The position numbers were made by a program, and so were the translations under genes. A model generated the notes under the pieces. The model made no database searches. It was not told the DNA's origin and was given only the letters and a program-made list of their open reading frames with translations. Of a stretch of DNA of 64,000 nt, positions 10,264-18,865 are shown piece by piece (the first letter of the stretch is position 1; each line of letters opens with the position of its first letter). This DNA comes from an uncultured Pseudomonadales bacterium (GTDB lineage: Bacteria; Pseudomonadota; Gammaproteobacteria; Pseudomonadales; Azotimanducaceae), in assembly GCA_937921865.1 (NCBI GenBank), contig CAKZWF010000064.1, positions 46,886-110,885 of the forward strand, in the 5' to 3' direction.

Positions 10264-11004
10264 TCAGGCGCCTTTGAACTGTGGCTTGCGCTTTTCAGCA
10301 AACGCCCGTCGACCTTCCGCGCCGTCAGCGCTGGTGCGGACCCCGAGCAGCAGGTCGCGGCTAACCGCCCCGGCTTCGGCCGGGCTCTGATTCAAGGTCG
10401 CCAGGGAAAACTCTTTCAGTGTTTCCACCACCAGAGGCGCTGAATGGCGGAGAATCTCGGCATATTCGAGTGCCGCAGCCAGTTCTTCGCCTTCAGGCAC
10501 CACCTTGTTGACCATGCCTACCTGCAGTGCGCGTTCGGCAGAAAAATCCTGACCGAGCAGCATGAATTCCATCGCGATCTTGTGCGGGATCCGGGCAGCA
10601 GCGCTGGCGATCAGACCACCGGTAAAGCCCAGCTGGGCTTCCGGGTACTTGAAAACCGTGGTTTGCGATGCCACCACCAGGTCGCACATCTGCACAATCA
10701 CGTAAGCTCCGCCAATACACCAGCCGTGCAGGGCGGCAATGATCGGTTTGCTTACCGGCACGCCAACGGACGGTACGCCCTGCCACATTTCCGCAGGCGG
10801 GTCTTTTATGTCTGCACCAACGGAAAACGCGCGATCGCCGGCCGCGTGCAGAACGGCGACCCGATCATCGGAAGTCTCCAGCGTCTGCCAGGCTTCGCGT
10901 AGACCCTGAATGACCGCTTCGTTGAGCGAATTCATCTTTTCCGGCCGATTGATGGTAATGATGGCAATGCCATCTCTGGACTCATAGGTGACGACGTCTG
11001 ACAT
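10264..11004 (-). CDS. Crotonase-fold enoyl-CoA hydratase/isomerase family protein
   Basis: A 246-residue crotonase-superfamily protein. The oxyanion-hole region reads HAAGDRAFSVGADIK and the core LHGWCIGGAYVIVQMCDL. Only one of the two glutamates used by classical enoyl-CoA hydratases is evident (PEAQLG); the first is replaced in IGGAYV. It may therefore act as an isomerase, hydrolase or other crotonase variant on an acyl-CoA thioester. It lies 23 bases downstream of a second crotonase gene on the same strand, so the two are probably co-transcribed in acyl-CoA metabolism. The end of the reading frame overlaps a weak dyad shared with mdh. Confidence 0.88.
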   Translation of the reverse strand: MSDVVTYESRDGIAIITINRPEKMNSLNEAVIQGLREAWQTLETSDDRVAVLHAAGDRAFSVGADIKDPPAEMWQGVPSVGVPVSKPIIAALHGWCIGGAYVIVQMCDLVVASQTTVFKYPEAQLGFTGGLIASAAARIPHKIAMEFMLLGQDFSAERALQVGMVNKVVPEGEELAAALEYAEILRHSAPLVVETLKEFSLATLNQSPAEAGAVSRDLLLGVRTSADGAEGRRAFAEKRKPQFKGA

Positions 11005-11027
11005 GGTTGCGACTCTCCGCTGATCGG

Positions 11028-11885
11028 CTAGGACTGATCTTTCAGCCAGGTATTGAAGCTGGGCTGACGTTTTTCGTGAAATGCACTGACCCCTTCCCGG
11101 GCGTCAGGGTGATGGTCTGATATGGCTGTTTTGGCGGCGATTTCGTCGAGTGCGGCATGCCAGTCCAGCTCAGCGGCGTTATAGAGTGAACGCTTCAGCA
11201 GCCGCATCGACACCTGCGGTCCATCCGCCAGCTCTTCCGCCAGCGCCATGGTTGCTGCTTCCAGCTGATCGGGTTCGACCACTTCAGTGACCAGACCCAG
11301 CGCCAGTGCTTCTTCGGCGCTGGCGATTTTTTTACGCATCAGAAACTCCAGCGCTTTTGGCAGCCCGAGCATACGTACCAGCAGATATTGACCGCCTTCG
11401 TCCGGCAGTAGACCGAAGCGCAGCGTGGCGCTCCCGAGCCTGGCGGTTGTGGCGGCCAGTCTGAAGTCGCAGCTTAGCGCCAGGGAGAAGCCGGTCTGTA
11501 TCGCGACGCCGTTTATGGCTGCAATGGTCAATTTGTCGATGTTGCGAATACAGGTGTTGAGCTGCTGGGAAATGGTCCGAAGGCCGTTGTAGGTCCCCAG
11601 CGCGGAGTCGTGGCCGGGCGGGATGTCTGGCACCAGCGCGTTGCTGCCCAGTTCAGCAGAGCCATAGGCTTTCAGGTCGTCGCCCGCACAGAACGCCCGA
11701 CCGCTGCCGGTGAACACCAGCACCCGGACTGCGTTGTCCATCTGCGCCTGGGTCACCGCTTCAATCAGGTCACGCTTGATCCGGGTGGTCATGCCGTTCA
11801 GGCGTTCGGGTGTGTTGAACTGGAACCAGGCAATACCCGGATTCCTCAGGCTCAGCTCAAAGCCGGTAAATTCACCAATGTCCAT
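11028..11885 (-). CDS. Crotonase-fold protein, PaaG-like isomerase type
   Basis: A 285-residue crotonase-superfamily protein, first gene of a two-gene unit. The CoA-binding loop reads SGRAFCAGDDLKAYG. Both canonical hydratase glutamates are absent (IQTGFSLALSCDF and SATLRFG), but GLLPDEGGQYLL places an Asp where PaaG-type isomerases have their catalytic Asp in a PDxGG motif. This favours isomerisation of a double bond or similar chemistry over hydration. No other phenylacetate genes are in the window, so the substrate stays open. The start is the first ATG and is followed by normal family N-terminal sequence. Confidence 0.85.
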   Translation of the reverse strand: MDIGEFTGFELSLRNPGIAWFQFNTPERLNGMTTRIKRDLIEAVTQAQMDNAVRVLVFTGSGRAFCAGDDLKAYGSAELGSNALVPDIPPGHDSALGTYNGLRTISQQLNTCIRNIDKLTIAAINGVAIQTGFSLALSCDFRLAATTARLGSATLRFGLLPDEGGQYLLVRMLGLPKALEFLMRKKIASAEEALALGLVTEVVEPDQLEAATMALAEELADGPQVSMRLLKRSLYNAAELDWHAALDEIAAKTAISDHHPDAREGVSAFHEKRQPSFNTWLKDQS

Positions 11886-11970
11886 ATTCCCCCTCCCGTG
11901 GTTGTGATGTGCTGGTGTGACGGTGAGTCGATTATGTTTGAATCGTCAGCGGATATCAGGAGGTAAATAC

Positions 11971-12486
11971 GTGAAAGGAATTCCCAGATTGTTAATCGGC
12001 CTGCTGGCGGCGGTTATGTCGATGAGTCCAGCGCTTGCGGACGAACCTGAGGCTGTGCTCGGATACTGGGCGACGGAAGATTCAATTCTTGAAGTTGCCA
12101 CCGCCGGTGAGAGTTTGAGCATGCGGGTCGTTGCGCTGGAAAATCCGGTTTACACCGAAGGTGAAGAACATGGTCCGCCGGGGGCGGTGCGGGTGGATGT
12201 AAACAATCCGGACGCAGCACTTCGCGATCGACCGATCCTCGGGCTCGAATTGCTCAGTGACTATGCGTTCAGCAAAGACCGCTGGGGTGGGAAAATTTAT
12301 GATCCGCAGTCCGGCAAGCTCTACTCTTCGACCATGTGGTTAGAGGATGGATCGCTGCAGATGCGTGGCTATATCGGGGTGTCCTTTCTGGGTAGAACTC
12401 AGACCTTTGCACCGGTAGCCGACTGCGGTCCGAAAATTGTGGCTCTGCTTCGAGCGACCAGCTTCGCCCAAGCCAGCTGCGATTGA
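11971..12486 (+). CDS. DUF2147-type exported protein
   Basis: The GTG at 11971 is preferred because CAGGAGGT lies seven bases before it; an upstream in-frame start at 11917 would spoil the signal peptide. The 171-residue product begins with a clear signal peptide (LLIGLLAAVMSMSPALA, cut before DEP). The mature part shows VLGYWATEDSILEV and, later, GKLYSSTMWLEDGSLQMRGYIGVSFLGRTQ, the DUF2147 pattern of small periplasmic proteins with a WxR/GY-type ending. The function of the family is unknown. Its TGA overlaps the ATG of the next gene, so the two are translationally coupled. Confidence 0.8.
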   Translation: MKGIPRLLIGLLAAVMSMSPALADEPEAVLGYWATEDSILEVATAGESLSMRVVALENPVYTEGEEHGPPGAVRVDVNNPDAALRDRPILGLELLSDYAFSKDRWGGKIYDPQSGKLYSSTMWLEDGSLQMRGYIGVSFLGRTQTFAPVADCGPKIVALLRATSFAQASCD

Positions 12487-13778
12487 TGCGACATCTGTTA
12501 ACGCTGCTGAAAGTGCTGAGCCTGACTGCAGTGGTTGCTGCACTCTGGGCTGGCCTCGTGGTGACGGCGACCCTGCAGGGTTGGTTCCGCCCGGCAATAG
12601 CGCCAGCTGGGGACAGCGGCGCTTTTGCAAGCGCAGCGATTGCGATGCTCGATACGCAGAATGTTGGCAATGTTGCTTATCAGCTGCTGGAAGATGGCAA
12701 AGTTGTCAGTGAGCATTATCTGTCGATCGGCACGCCGGTTGATGCGGACACCTTGTTTCAGGTGGCTTCGCTCAGCAAGTGGATCACCGCCTGGGGCGTT
12801 ATGACACTGGTGGACTCCGGCCGACTCGATCTCGACAAGCCGGTGGACGACTACCTGGAGCGCTGGCAGCTGCCGTTGGGTAGTCATGACAATCAACTGG
12901 TAACACCCCGGCTCCTGCTCAGTCATCGTGCCGGTCTGATTGACGGACTTGGCTACGCGGGATATCTGCCGGGAGAGCCTGTGCAGCCGTTGACCGAGTC
13001 TTTGACCCAGGCTGCAGACGCATCACCCGGCGCCGGTGGACGCACCGTCGTTGGCATTGAACCCGGAACCACGTTCGCATACTCAGGTGGCGGGTATACG
13101 TTGTTGCAGCTGCTGATTGAAGAAGTCTCCGGCCAGTCTTTTTCCGACTATATGACAGCAACGGTGTTTGTACCGCTCGGGATGAATCGCAGCACGTTCA
13201 CGCCTGATCTCGACCAGCTGGAAAATGTTGCCAGCTTCTATGATCTAGATGGTAGCGAAGCCATTCACTACCGGTTCACCTCACTGGCGGCTACCTCGCT
13301 GTACACAACGGCTGCCGATCTGACCCGGTTGCTGCAGGCACATTTACCCGGACCTCAAGGCGAGACTATTGGTCGCGGAGTGCTCGCTCCTGAGACGCTG
13401 GCGCTGATGCGTGAACCTCATGCCAGTCAATTTGGTGCAGACATCTGGGGACTTGGAACAATGCTGTTTGCAGCGGACGTGGACGGCAACTGGGTGATTG
13501 GCCACGACGGCAGCAACGAACCGGCGATCAATACTTCAGCCAGAATTAATCCAGCAACCGGTGATGGCATCGTGGTGCTGGAAACCGGGTCACAGCTGCT
13601 GGCCTCGAACCTGGCCGGAGAGTGGGTGTTCTGGCTGACCGGTGTGCCTGATCTGATCATGATTACCATTGCCAGTGAGGGCATGATCAACACAATACTC
13701 GTAGGTTGGCTTGTTTTGCTGGTGCTCGCCGCAGCAATCTGGCTGCTGCGCCGGCGTAGGAGAGCCCTCAGCGTCTAA
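12486..13778 (+). CDS. Membrane-anchored serine beta-lactamase-fold hydrolase
   Basis: A 430-residue protein starting at the ATG that overlaps the upstream stop (TGATG). An N-terminal hydrophobic segment is followed by a class C beta-lactamase/penicillin-binding-type domain: SLSK near residue 95 is the SxxK nucleophile motif, YSGGGYTLLQLL supplies the Tyr of the YxN-like motif, and GHDGSN corresponds to the HxG element. A C-terminal membrane segment (ILVGWLVLLVLAAAIWLL) ends in an Arg-rich cytoplasmic tail. The active domain should face the periplasm, acting as an esterase, peptidase or DD-peptidase-like enzyme. The stop codon lies within the first copy of a 21-bp tandem repeat. Confidence 0.88.
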   Translation: MRHLLTLLKVLSLTAVVAALWAGLVVTATLQGWFRPAIAPAGDSGAFASAAIAMLDTQNVGNVAYQLLEDGKVVSEHYLSIGTPVDADTLFQVASLSKWITAWGVMTLVDSGRLDLDKPVDDYLERWQLPLGSHDNQLVTPRLLLSHRAGLIDGLGYAGYLPGEPVQPLTESLTQAADASPGAGGRTVVGIEPGTTFAYSGGGYTLLQLLIEEVSGQSFSDYMTATVFVPLGMNRSTFTPDLDQLENVASFYDLDGSEAIHYRFTSLAATSLYTTAADLTRLLQAHLPGPQGETIGRGVLAPETLALMREPHASQFGADIWGLGTMLFAADVDGNWVIGHDGSNEPAINTSARINPATGDGIVVLETGSQLLASNLAGEWVFWLTGVPDLIMITIASEGMINTILVGWLVLLVLAAAIWLLRRRRRALSV

Positions 13779-13838
13779 CAAAGAGCCCTCAGCGGCTAAC
13801 TAAGAGCCCTCAGCGGCTTTTATAGAGCCTCAGCTGCC
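13762..13838. repeat. 21-bp tandem repeat at the 3' end of the hydrolase gene
   Basis: Copies of GAGCCCTCAGCG followed by a TAAC-like tail begin at 13762, 13783, 13804 and 13825, an exact 21-base period; the last copy is degenerate and truncated. Copy one contains the stop of the + strand hydrolase, and copy four overlaps the stop of the facing gene at 13830. The core AGCCCTSAGCGG reappears at 39627-39745 and, shortened by one base, in 32124-32195. Confidence 0.85.
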
Positions 13839-14513
13839 CATTATGGCTTTCCAGGTCTCGAGGTCGGGCACGCGCAGATAGGTGTTTTGCTCTTTGGTCT
13901 CACCCATTGTCGCATTAGGCACGTGTCCGTAGTTGTGACCAGGCAGCAGCAGGGTTTCTTCCGGCAGTTCGGACAGCTTCTGCAGGCTGCGGTACATGTC
14001 TTCAGAATTCGAACCAGGCAGGTCGACTCGGCCGCAGCCGTTAATGAACAGGGTGTCGCCGGAGACCAGTGTGTTTTTTATGCGAAAGCATTGCGACCCG
14101 GGTGTGTGGCCGGGCGTGTGAAGAAATTCGACTTCTACGTCACCCACCGACAGCTTGTCGCCGGATTCGACTCGGATGATGTCGGTTTCAGAAACCCCGG
14201 TGACTTTCTTCAGGCCGTCAGCTTCTTCTTTGTGGGTATAGACTCTGACCGGGTGTGTTTCCAGCAGCTCAGCAATGCCCTCAACTGTATGCCCGCCGTA
14301 CGCGCCGCCGCAATGATCCGGATGATAGTGGGTGATCAGTGCACCGCTGAGAATGTATTCGCGCTCGGCAAGATGTTTCAGCAGTCCATCCACATCCCAG
14401 GCCGGGTCAACGACAACTACCTCGCGCGTTGTCCTTGAGCCGACAAGGTAGGTGAAGTTCTGCATCGGACCGATCTCAATCTGTTCGATGATGAGTTCCT
14501 GCTCGTTGTTCAC
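13830..14513 (-). CDS. Metallo-beta-lactamase-fold hydrolase (glyoxalase II-like)
   Basis: A 227-residue MBL-fold enzyme. The zinc motif THYHPDHCGG lies near residues 60-69, with further ligands in HTPGHTPGSQ, SGDTLF and PGHNYG. The order and spacing resemble glyoxalase II and persulfide-dioxygenase relatives, which act on thioesters or sulfur substrates, but the length is a little short for GloB and the substrate is uncertain. Its start overlaps the end of the upstream metallophosphoesterase gene by four bases, so both are made from one transcript. A 21-bp tandem repeat runs up to its stop codon. Confidence 0.88.
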   Translation of the reverse strand: MNNEQELIIEQIEIGPMQNFTYLVGSRTTREVVVVDPAWDVDGLLKHLAEREYILSGALITHYHPDHCGGAYGGHTVEGIAELLETHPVRVYTHKEEADGLKKVTGVSETDIIRVESGDKLSVGDVEVEFLHTPGHTPGSQCFRIKNTLVSGDTLFINGCGRVDLPGSNSEDMYRSLQKLSELPEETLLLPGHNYGHVPNATMGETKEQNTYLRVPDLETWKAIMGS

Positions 14514-15616
14514 TGTGGGCTCCTGTGTTCGCTGGGATTCGCGCTCGCCTGCAGACAGATCATACTGATCTCGCAGCGTGATCCCAATCGCAGCACCGGA
14601 CCCCAGGTGCCGGTGCCGGGAGAAACGTACAGAATCATCTGGCCAATCTGATAGCGGCCGAGGATGCGTGGAAAGATCCGCCTCACCAGCAGATTGAACG
14701 GCAGAATCTGGCCGTTGTGGGTATGCCCGCAGAGCATCAGTTGAGCACCCCAGGCATCAGCGGCTTCAGCGCCATCCGGGCGGTGGTAGAGGAGGATCCG
14801 GTATCTGTCAGCCAGTGGCTGGAGGTTGCTCAGATGTTTTGGCACCTGATCCCGGGCGTCGGCGTCATCAATACCGATGATCTGCAGGTCCCCTGCGACG
14901 ATGGATTCGTTGCGCAGCACGGTAATGCCCAGATTGCGCAGCCGCTGGCAGATGGCTTCCAAGTCGACGTAGCGTTCATGGTTGCCGATGATAAAGGTCG
15001 CTGGCGCATTGAAGGTGCCGAGGCAGGCCAGTTCGCTCTCGGTGATGCCGCGAAAGTCGATCAGATCGCCGGTGATCAGCACATGATCAGGCTTTGCTTC
15101 GTTGACTGTAGCGACCACGCGACGCAGGAACCCGGGCTGTCGTGAGCCGATGTGGACGTCACTGACTTGAGCGAGTCGCAGGCCAACGACACTCTGAGGA
15201 GCCGTCGGGGGAACCTCGATATCAACGTCTGCGGTGGTCAGTCGCTGCGCGTTGTACATTGCATACAGTGCCAGCACGGCCACGATCAGACACAGCAGCC
15301 CTCCCCACAGTCTGGGAGTCAGTGGCAGCACGAGGTGCGCGATCTCCCAGCAGACGACTACCGTGAATGCCAGAAAGCACACTCCCAGCCAGGTGAGCGC
15401 GATCGCAGAGAGACTGCGTCCAATGGTTCCCGGGATTGCTTCTGCGGCCATGCGCAACGCTAATGGCCCGACCATGACGATCAGCAGGATCGTCGTGCCC
15501 GGCGGTGGCAGCAGCAGATACCAGATGCGCAGCACCGGATAAACCAGCAGTCCGAAGTAAAAAACGCTGATGACTGCAACCGGTGCAACGTAGCGGCGCA
15601 GCAGATTGCCTATCAC
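14510..15616 (-). CDS. Membrane-anchored metallophosphoesterase
   Basis: A 368-residue protein with about four hydrophobic helices in the first 130 residues, then a calcineurin-like phosphoesterase domain. The metal-binding motifs appear in order: VSDVHIGS, GDLIDF, GNHERY and GHTHNGQ. This is the layout of YaeI/YkuE-type membrane phosphodiesterases that act near the membrane surface, some on lipid substrates. The specific substrate is unknown. The stop-start overlap with the MBL-fold gene downstream suggests the two work together, but what links them is not evident. Confidence 0.9.
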   Translation of the reverse strand: MIGNLLRRYVAPVAVISVFYFGLLVYPVLRIWYLLLPPPGTTILLIVMVGPLALRMAAEAIPGTIGRSLSAIALTWLGVCFLAFTVVVCWEIAHLVLPLTPRLWGGLLCLIVAVLALYAMYNAQRLTTADVDIEVPPTAPQSVVGLRLAQVSDVHIGSRQPGFLRRVVATVNEAKPDHVLITGDLIDFRGITESELACLGTFNAPATFIIGNHERYVDLEAICQRLRNLGITVLRNESIVAGDLQIIGIDDADARDQVPKHLSNLQPLADRYRILLYHRPDGAEAADAWGAQLMLCGHTHNGQILPFNLLVRRIFPRILGRYQIGQMILYVSPGTGTWGPVLRLGSRCEISMICLQASANPSEHRSPQ

Positions 15617-15629
15617 ACTAGTCTGCCTG

Positions 15630-16817
15630 TCATAAGCCTGGTCCTGACAACAGCAGCTGCGCCGGATTCGTTGCGTTGAATGTGACCCGCTGTGCGCTGC
15701 CGGGTATGAACGCCGCTTCGCCTTCAGCCAGTTTCAGAGTGCCGCGCGCGCAATTGATGGTGATGTCGTTGTCTGTGGCGATGCACACAGCGTAAGGCAA
15801 GCCTTCGGGCATTGGCTGGTCGGCGCTGGCGCTGATGCTGATTCTGTGGACGCCGAATTCCTCGAAGCTGGCGACAACCGGGTCCGGGTGCGTGGCTGGC
15901 AAAGGTGCAGCTGGCGGCTCCAGTGACATTTGTGCGATTGCGCGGGCGGAATCCCAGCCGGCCTGGGTCAGAACCGGCTGGCTGGCGTAGATGATCTGGC
16001 GTTCATAGCTGGGTGTCTGGAATTCAAGCACCCGCAGTCCGGGTTGCAGCGAGTGAGGCACACCACTCGGCACAACAATCACATCGCCACGCCGCAGTGC
16101 TGTAAGGTTGATAAATGACAGCATCTGATCGCGGCTAGCACTGCTGCGTTGTCCTGGTAAGGCTATTTTCCGAAGTTCTTGGCCAAGACCTTGGCCTTCC
16201 CGCTGGTAGCTCTCTACGGCGGTAAGAAAAGCCAGGCGGAAGGCATCGTCACTGGGGTGCGTGGCGCGCAGGGTCTGGTTCATGCCGAAGCGGATCGCAC
16301 CAATGCCATCAGGATAAACGTGTTTATCGACTTCGGTGACCAGGTAGACTTCCTGTTTGCGCTCATGAATCTCGAAGTACAGTTCGCCTATGACGGGCTC
16401 CGGGCGCGAGGTCAGCTCTTTCAGCAGTACTGGCGGCCGCCGGCCGCAGAGGCGTTGGGGCGCGAGGCTGAGGTAACTGAGCAGTGGCAGCCTGCCGTGC
16501 TGCGCCTGAACCGAACTTTCCCCTCGGGCTTCGATGCCCGAATACCAGGTTTCATGTCCCCAGGGTTTGCTGACGGTCACCGGTAACAGTTTCAGCGGCT
16601 CATCGAGTGGAATTCGGGTGCCGTCGACGTCAGCGTACAGCCCGCCAGATCCGGCCGGTGAGGCGTGATAACGCACGTCCAGCTGGTCTGATGCTTCCTG
16701 CCAGGGACGCGTTACGCTCACGCAGGTGTGTGCGTCCGGTTCGCCGCGCTGCAGCGCGGCATCCAGGTAGGCGTCAGAATCCGGATAGGAGAAATCGCTC
16801 ACAGCGGTGGTTTGCAA
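15630..16817 (-). CDS. Mannose-6-phosphate isomerase-like cupin protein
   Basis: A 395-residue protein of the phosphomannose isomerase class I/cupin type. Recognisable elements are VSKPWGHETWYSG near the N-terminus, ELYFEIHERKQEVYLV in the metal-site strand region, GDVIVVPSGVPHSLQPG and VLEFQTPSYERQI, which matches the GxPHxxxxG and ExQ-type ending of the barrel. The usual role is interconversion of mannose-6-P and fructose-6-P, but the N-terminal half is divergent, so a different sugar phosphate or a non-catalytic role is possible. It is separated by 13 bases from the metallophosphoesterase downstream and is divergent from the alkA-type gene. Confidence 0.72.
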   Translation of the reverse strand: MQTTAVSDFSYPDSDAYLDAALQRGEPDAHTCVSVTRPWQEASDQLDVRYHASPAGSGGLYADVDGTRIPLDEPLKLLPVTVSKPWGHETWYSGIEARGESSVQAQHGRLPLLSYLSLAPQRLCGRRPPVLLKELTSRPEPVIGELYFEIHERKQEVYLVTEVDKHVYPDGIGAIRFGMNQTLRATHPSDDAFRLAFLTAVESYQREGQGLGQELRKIALPGQRSSASRDQMLSFINLTALRRGDVIVVPSGVPHSLQPGLRVLEFQTPSYERQIIYASQPVLTQAGWDSARAIAQMSLEPPAAPLPATHPDPVVASFEEFGVHRISISASADQPMPEGLPYAVCIATDNDITINCARGTLKLAEGEAAFIPGSAQRVTFNATNPAQLLLSGPGL

Positions 16818-16879
16818 AGCTCCGGGTAATGTCCAGTTTCAGCGAGTTTTTTCGCAGCGGGAATCGTATAGTCGCTGCT

Positions 16880-18361
16880 ATGGAAGCCAGCATGATACCA
16901 GCACCCGAGGTCTGCAGAAGCGCGCGTATGGCCCGTGATCCACGCTTCGACGGTCGGTTTATTGTCGCAGTGCTGACCACCGGAATTTATTGTCGGCCGG
17001 TGTGTCCGGCGCGCACGCCGGCTGAGGAAAATGTTCGCTACTTTGCGACGCCGGCGAGCGCTCAGGATGCCGGTTACCGGCCCTGCCTGCGCTGTCGCCC
17101 GGAAACAGCGCGCCGTCTGCCTGAGTGGACGCTGGGCAGTCAGACGGTGATCCGCGCACTGCGATTGATTGATGCCGGATATCTCGATGATCGGTCGGTT
17201 GCGGATCTGGCCGAAGCGCTTGATGTGTCCAAGCGTCATCTCGATCGGTTGTTCCAGGATCAACTGCAGACCACTCCGAAAAGTCTCGGCATGATCCGGC
17301 GCGTCCAGTTGGCCAAACGGTTGATTGATCACAGCAGTCTGGCCTTCGGTCAGCTGGCGCTAAGTGCCGGCTACGGCAGCGTGCGACGCTTCAACGATGA
17401 AGTCAGGAGCACTTTTGGTCGCTCGCCAAGGTCTCTGCGGGGAACTTCCGGTAAACGCGCAGACGGCGGGCAGGTGCTCAGACTGAAGCTGCCGGTTCGC
17501 GAACCGTATAACCGTCGTTGGGTTTTCGGTTTTCTTGAAAAACGGGCGCTGCCGGGCCTTGAAGAGGTGACCGGCTTTGAGTACCGGCGCTGCCTGACCC
17601 CTAATGAGCGTCAGCCGCAGTGGCTGAAAGTGGCGTGGCAGGATGAAGGACTCGCCGTCGACGTACCGGCTGCAGCTGCCGGTGATCTCGCGGAACTGCT
17701 GCGCCGGGTCAGACGGGTGTTTGATCTCGATGCAGATCCTGACGTGATTGATGAGCGTATTGCCGCAGACGATCGGCTGCGAGACATCGTGCGCTCCGAA
17801 CCCGGGCTGAGGGTACCCGGCGCCTGGGATGGATTTGAAACCACAGTACGCGCCATTCTTGGCCAGCAGGTCAGCGTAGCGCGCGCCACCGAACTTGCCG
17901 GGCGGCTGTGCGCTGAGTTTGGCGATGGCGCTTTTCCCAATGCGCAACAGCTCGCGGATGCGGACATCGCCGCGATTGGCATGCCCGGAGCGCGTGCGGA
18001 GGCAATCCGCAATCTTTCCCGCGGTGTACTTGGCGGTGATCTGCAGCTGGACGATGGGGCTGATTTTGCGCAGCTGTCGGCTGGCTTGCAGAGCCTCAGA
18101 GGGATTGGCTCCTGGACGGCCGGGTACGTGGGGATGCGGGTAGCCAAAGATCCGGATGCGTTTCCCGACGCCGACTGGGTGGTGCTGAAAGCCCTGGCTG
18201 CGACGCCGGCGGCAGCCCGCCAACTGGCCGATTGCTGGCGACCGTGGCGAGCCTATGCCGTGATGTATCTATGGAAGCTGGCTGACCTGGCGCGGCAGGT
18301 GGGAAGCTGGCCGCCGACAGCCAAACCCGCTAGGTCTGAAAAGAGCCCTGACAGGAGTTAA
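16880..18361 (+). CDS. Ada-type regulator / AlkA 3-methyladenine DNA glycosylase fusion
   Basis: The ATG at 16880 (MEASMIPAPEVC) is chosen because Ada proteins begin here; the open frame reaches back to 16607 but that part is antisense to the cupin gene. The 493-residue product has an Ada methylphosphotriester domain (about 6-85; zinc cysteines in YCRPVCPA and CLRCRPE), an AraC-type DNA-binding domain (about 95-185; ADLAEALDVSKRHLDRLF), an AlkA N-terminal domain and a HhH-GPD glycosylase domain. In the latter LRGIGSWTAGY is the hairpin and D432 in DADWVVLK is the likely catalytic Asp. It senses methylated DNA and excises alkylated bases. ogt follows 2 bases later. Confidence 0.93.
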   Translation: MEASMIPAPEVCRSARMARDPRFDGRFIVAVLTTGIYCRPVCPARTPAEENVRYFATPASAQDAGYRPCLRCRPETARRLPEWTLGSQTVIRALRLIDAGYLDDRSVADLAEALDVSKRHLDRLFQDQLQTTPKSLGMIRRVQLAKRLIDHSSLAFGQLALSAGYGSVRRFNDEVRSTFGRSPRSLRGTSGKRADGGQVLRLKLPVREPYNRRWVFGFLEKRALPGLEEVTGFEYRRCLTPNERQPQWLKVAWQDEGLAVDVPAAAAGDLAELLRRVRRVFDLDADPDVIDERIAADDRLRDIVRSEPGLRVPGAWDGFETTVRAILGQQVSVARATELAGRLCAEFGDGAFPNAQQLADADIAAIGMPGARAEAIRNLSRGVLGGDLQLDDGADFAQLSAGLQSLRGIGSWTAGYVGMRVAKDPDAFPDADWVVLKALAATPAAARQLADCWRPWRAYAVMYLWKLADLARQVGSWPPTAKPARSEKSPDRS

Positions 18362-18363
18362 CG

Positions 18364-18849
18364 ATGCACTACACCTACATGGACAGTCCGATCGGGCGCC
18401 TGCTGCTAGCGGGAAGCCGTGATGAACTGCAGATCATTGGCTTCTCCAGCGGCGCTAAGGCGCGTGGCGCAGATCCAGAATGGCAGCGTTCGGACGAATA
18501 TTTCAGTGCGGTCAAACGCCAACTGGACGAGTACTTCGAGGGCACCCGGCAGGTCTTCGATCTTGCCCTGGCGCCCCGGGCTACTGCGTTCCAGGCCCAG
18601 GTGCTGGATGCTCTGCGGGTGATCCCCTATGGAGAGACCCGTTCATATCGGGATATCGCGGTGGCGGTTGGCAATCCCAAAGCCGTTCGGGCTGTGGGCG
18701 GTGCCAACGGCAATAATCCGATACCTATCGTGATTCCATGCCATCGGGTTGTTGGCAGCAACGGTTCACTGACTGGTTTCGGCGGTGGCGTTGACACCAA
18801 ACGCTTCCTGCTTGATCTCGAACGCCGCCATTCCGGATTGTTTGGCTGA
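18364..18849 (+). CDS. ogt: Methylated-DNA--protein-cysteine S-methyltransferase
   Basis: The 161-residue protein removes O6-methyl from guanine by transferring it to its own cysteine. The active site IPCHRVV carries acceptor Cys126, and the DNA-binding helix and Arg finger lie in VRAVGGANGNNPI. A GACAGGAG ribosome site lies inside the end of the upstream Ada-AlkA gene, giving a coupled two-gene alkylation-repair operon. Together they replace the usual Ada protein, whose methyltransferase domain is missing from the fusion. Length is typical for Ogt. Confidence 0.95.
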   Translation: MHYTYMDSPIGRLLLAGSRDELQIIGFSSGAKARGADPEWQRSDEYFSAVKRQLDEYFEGTRQVFDLALAPRATAFQAQVLDALRVIPYGETRSYRDIAVAVGNPKAVRAVGGANGNNPIPIVIPCHRVVGSNGSLTGFGGGVDTKRFLLDLERRHSGLFG

Positions 18850-18865
18850 GGCTTGTCAGTCGGTG

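Noticed and set aside
10245..10267. Strong terminator between mdh and the crotonase gene
   Set aside because: The stem has only six pairs with a nine-base or longer loop, there is no U-run, and it overlaps a stop codon.
16607..16879. N-terminal extension of the Ada-AlkA protein
   Set aside because: This part is antisense to the cupin gene, is Arg-rich and does not match any Ada protein.
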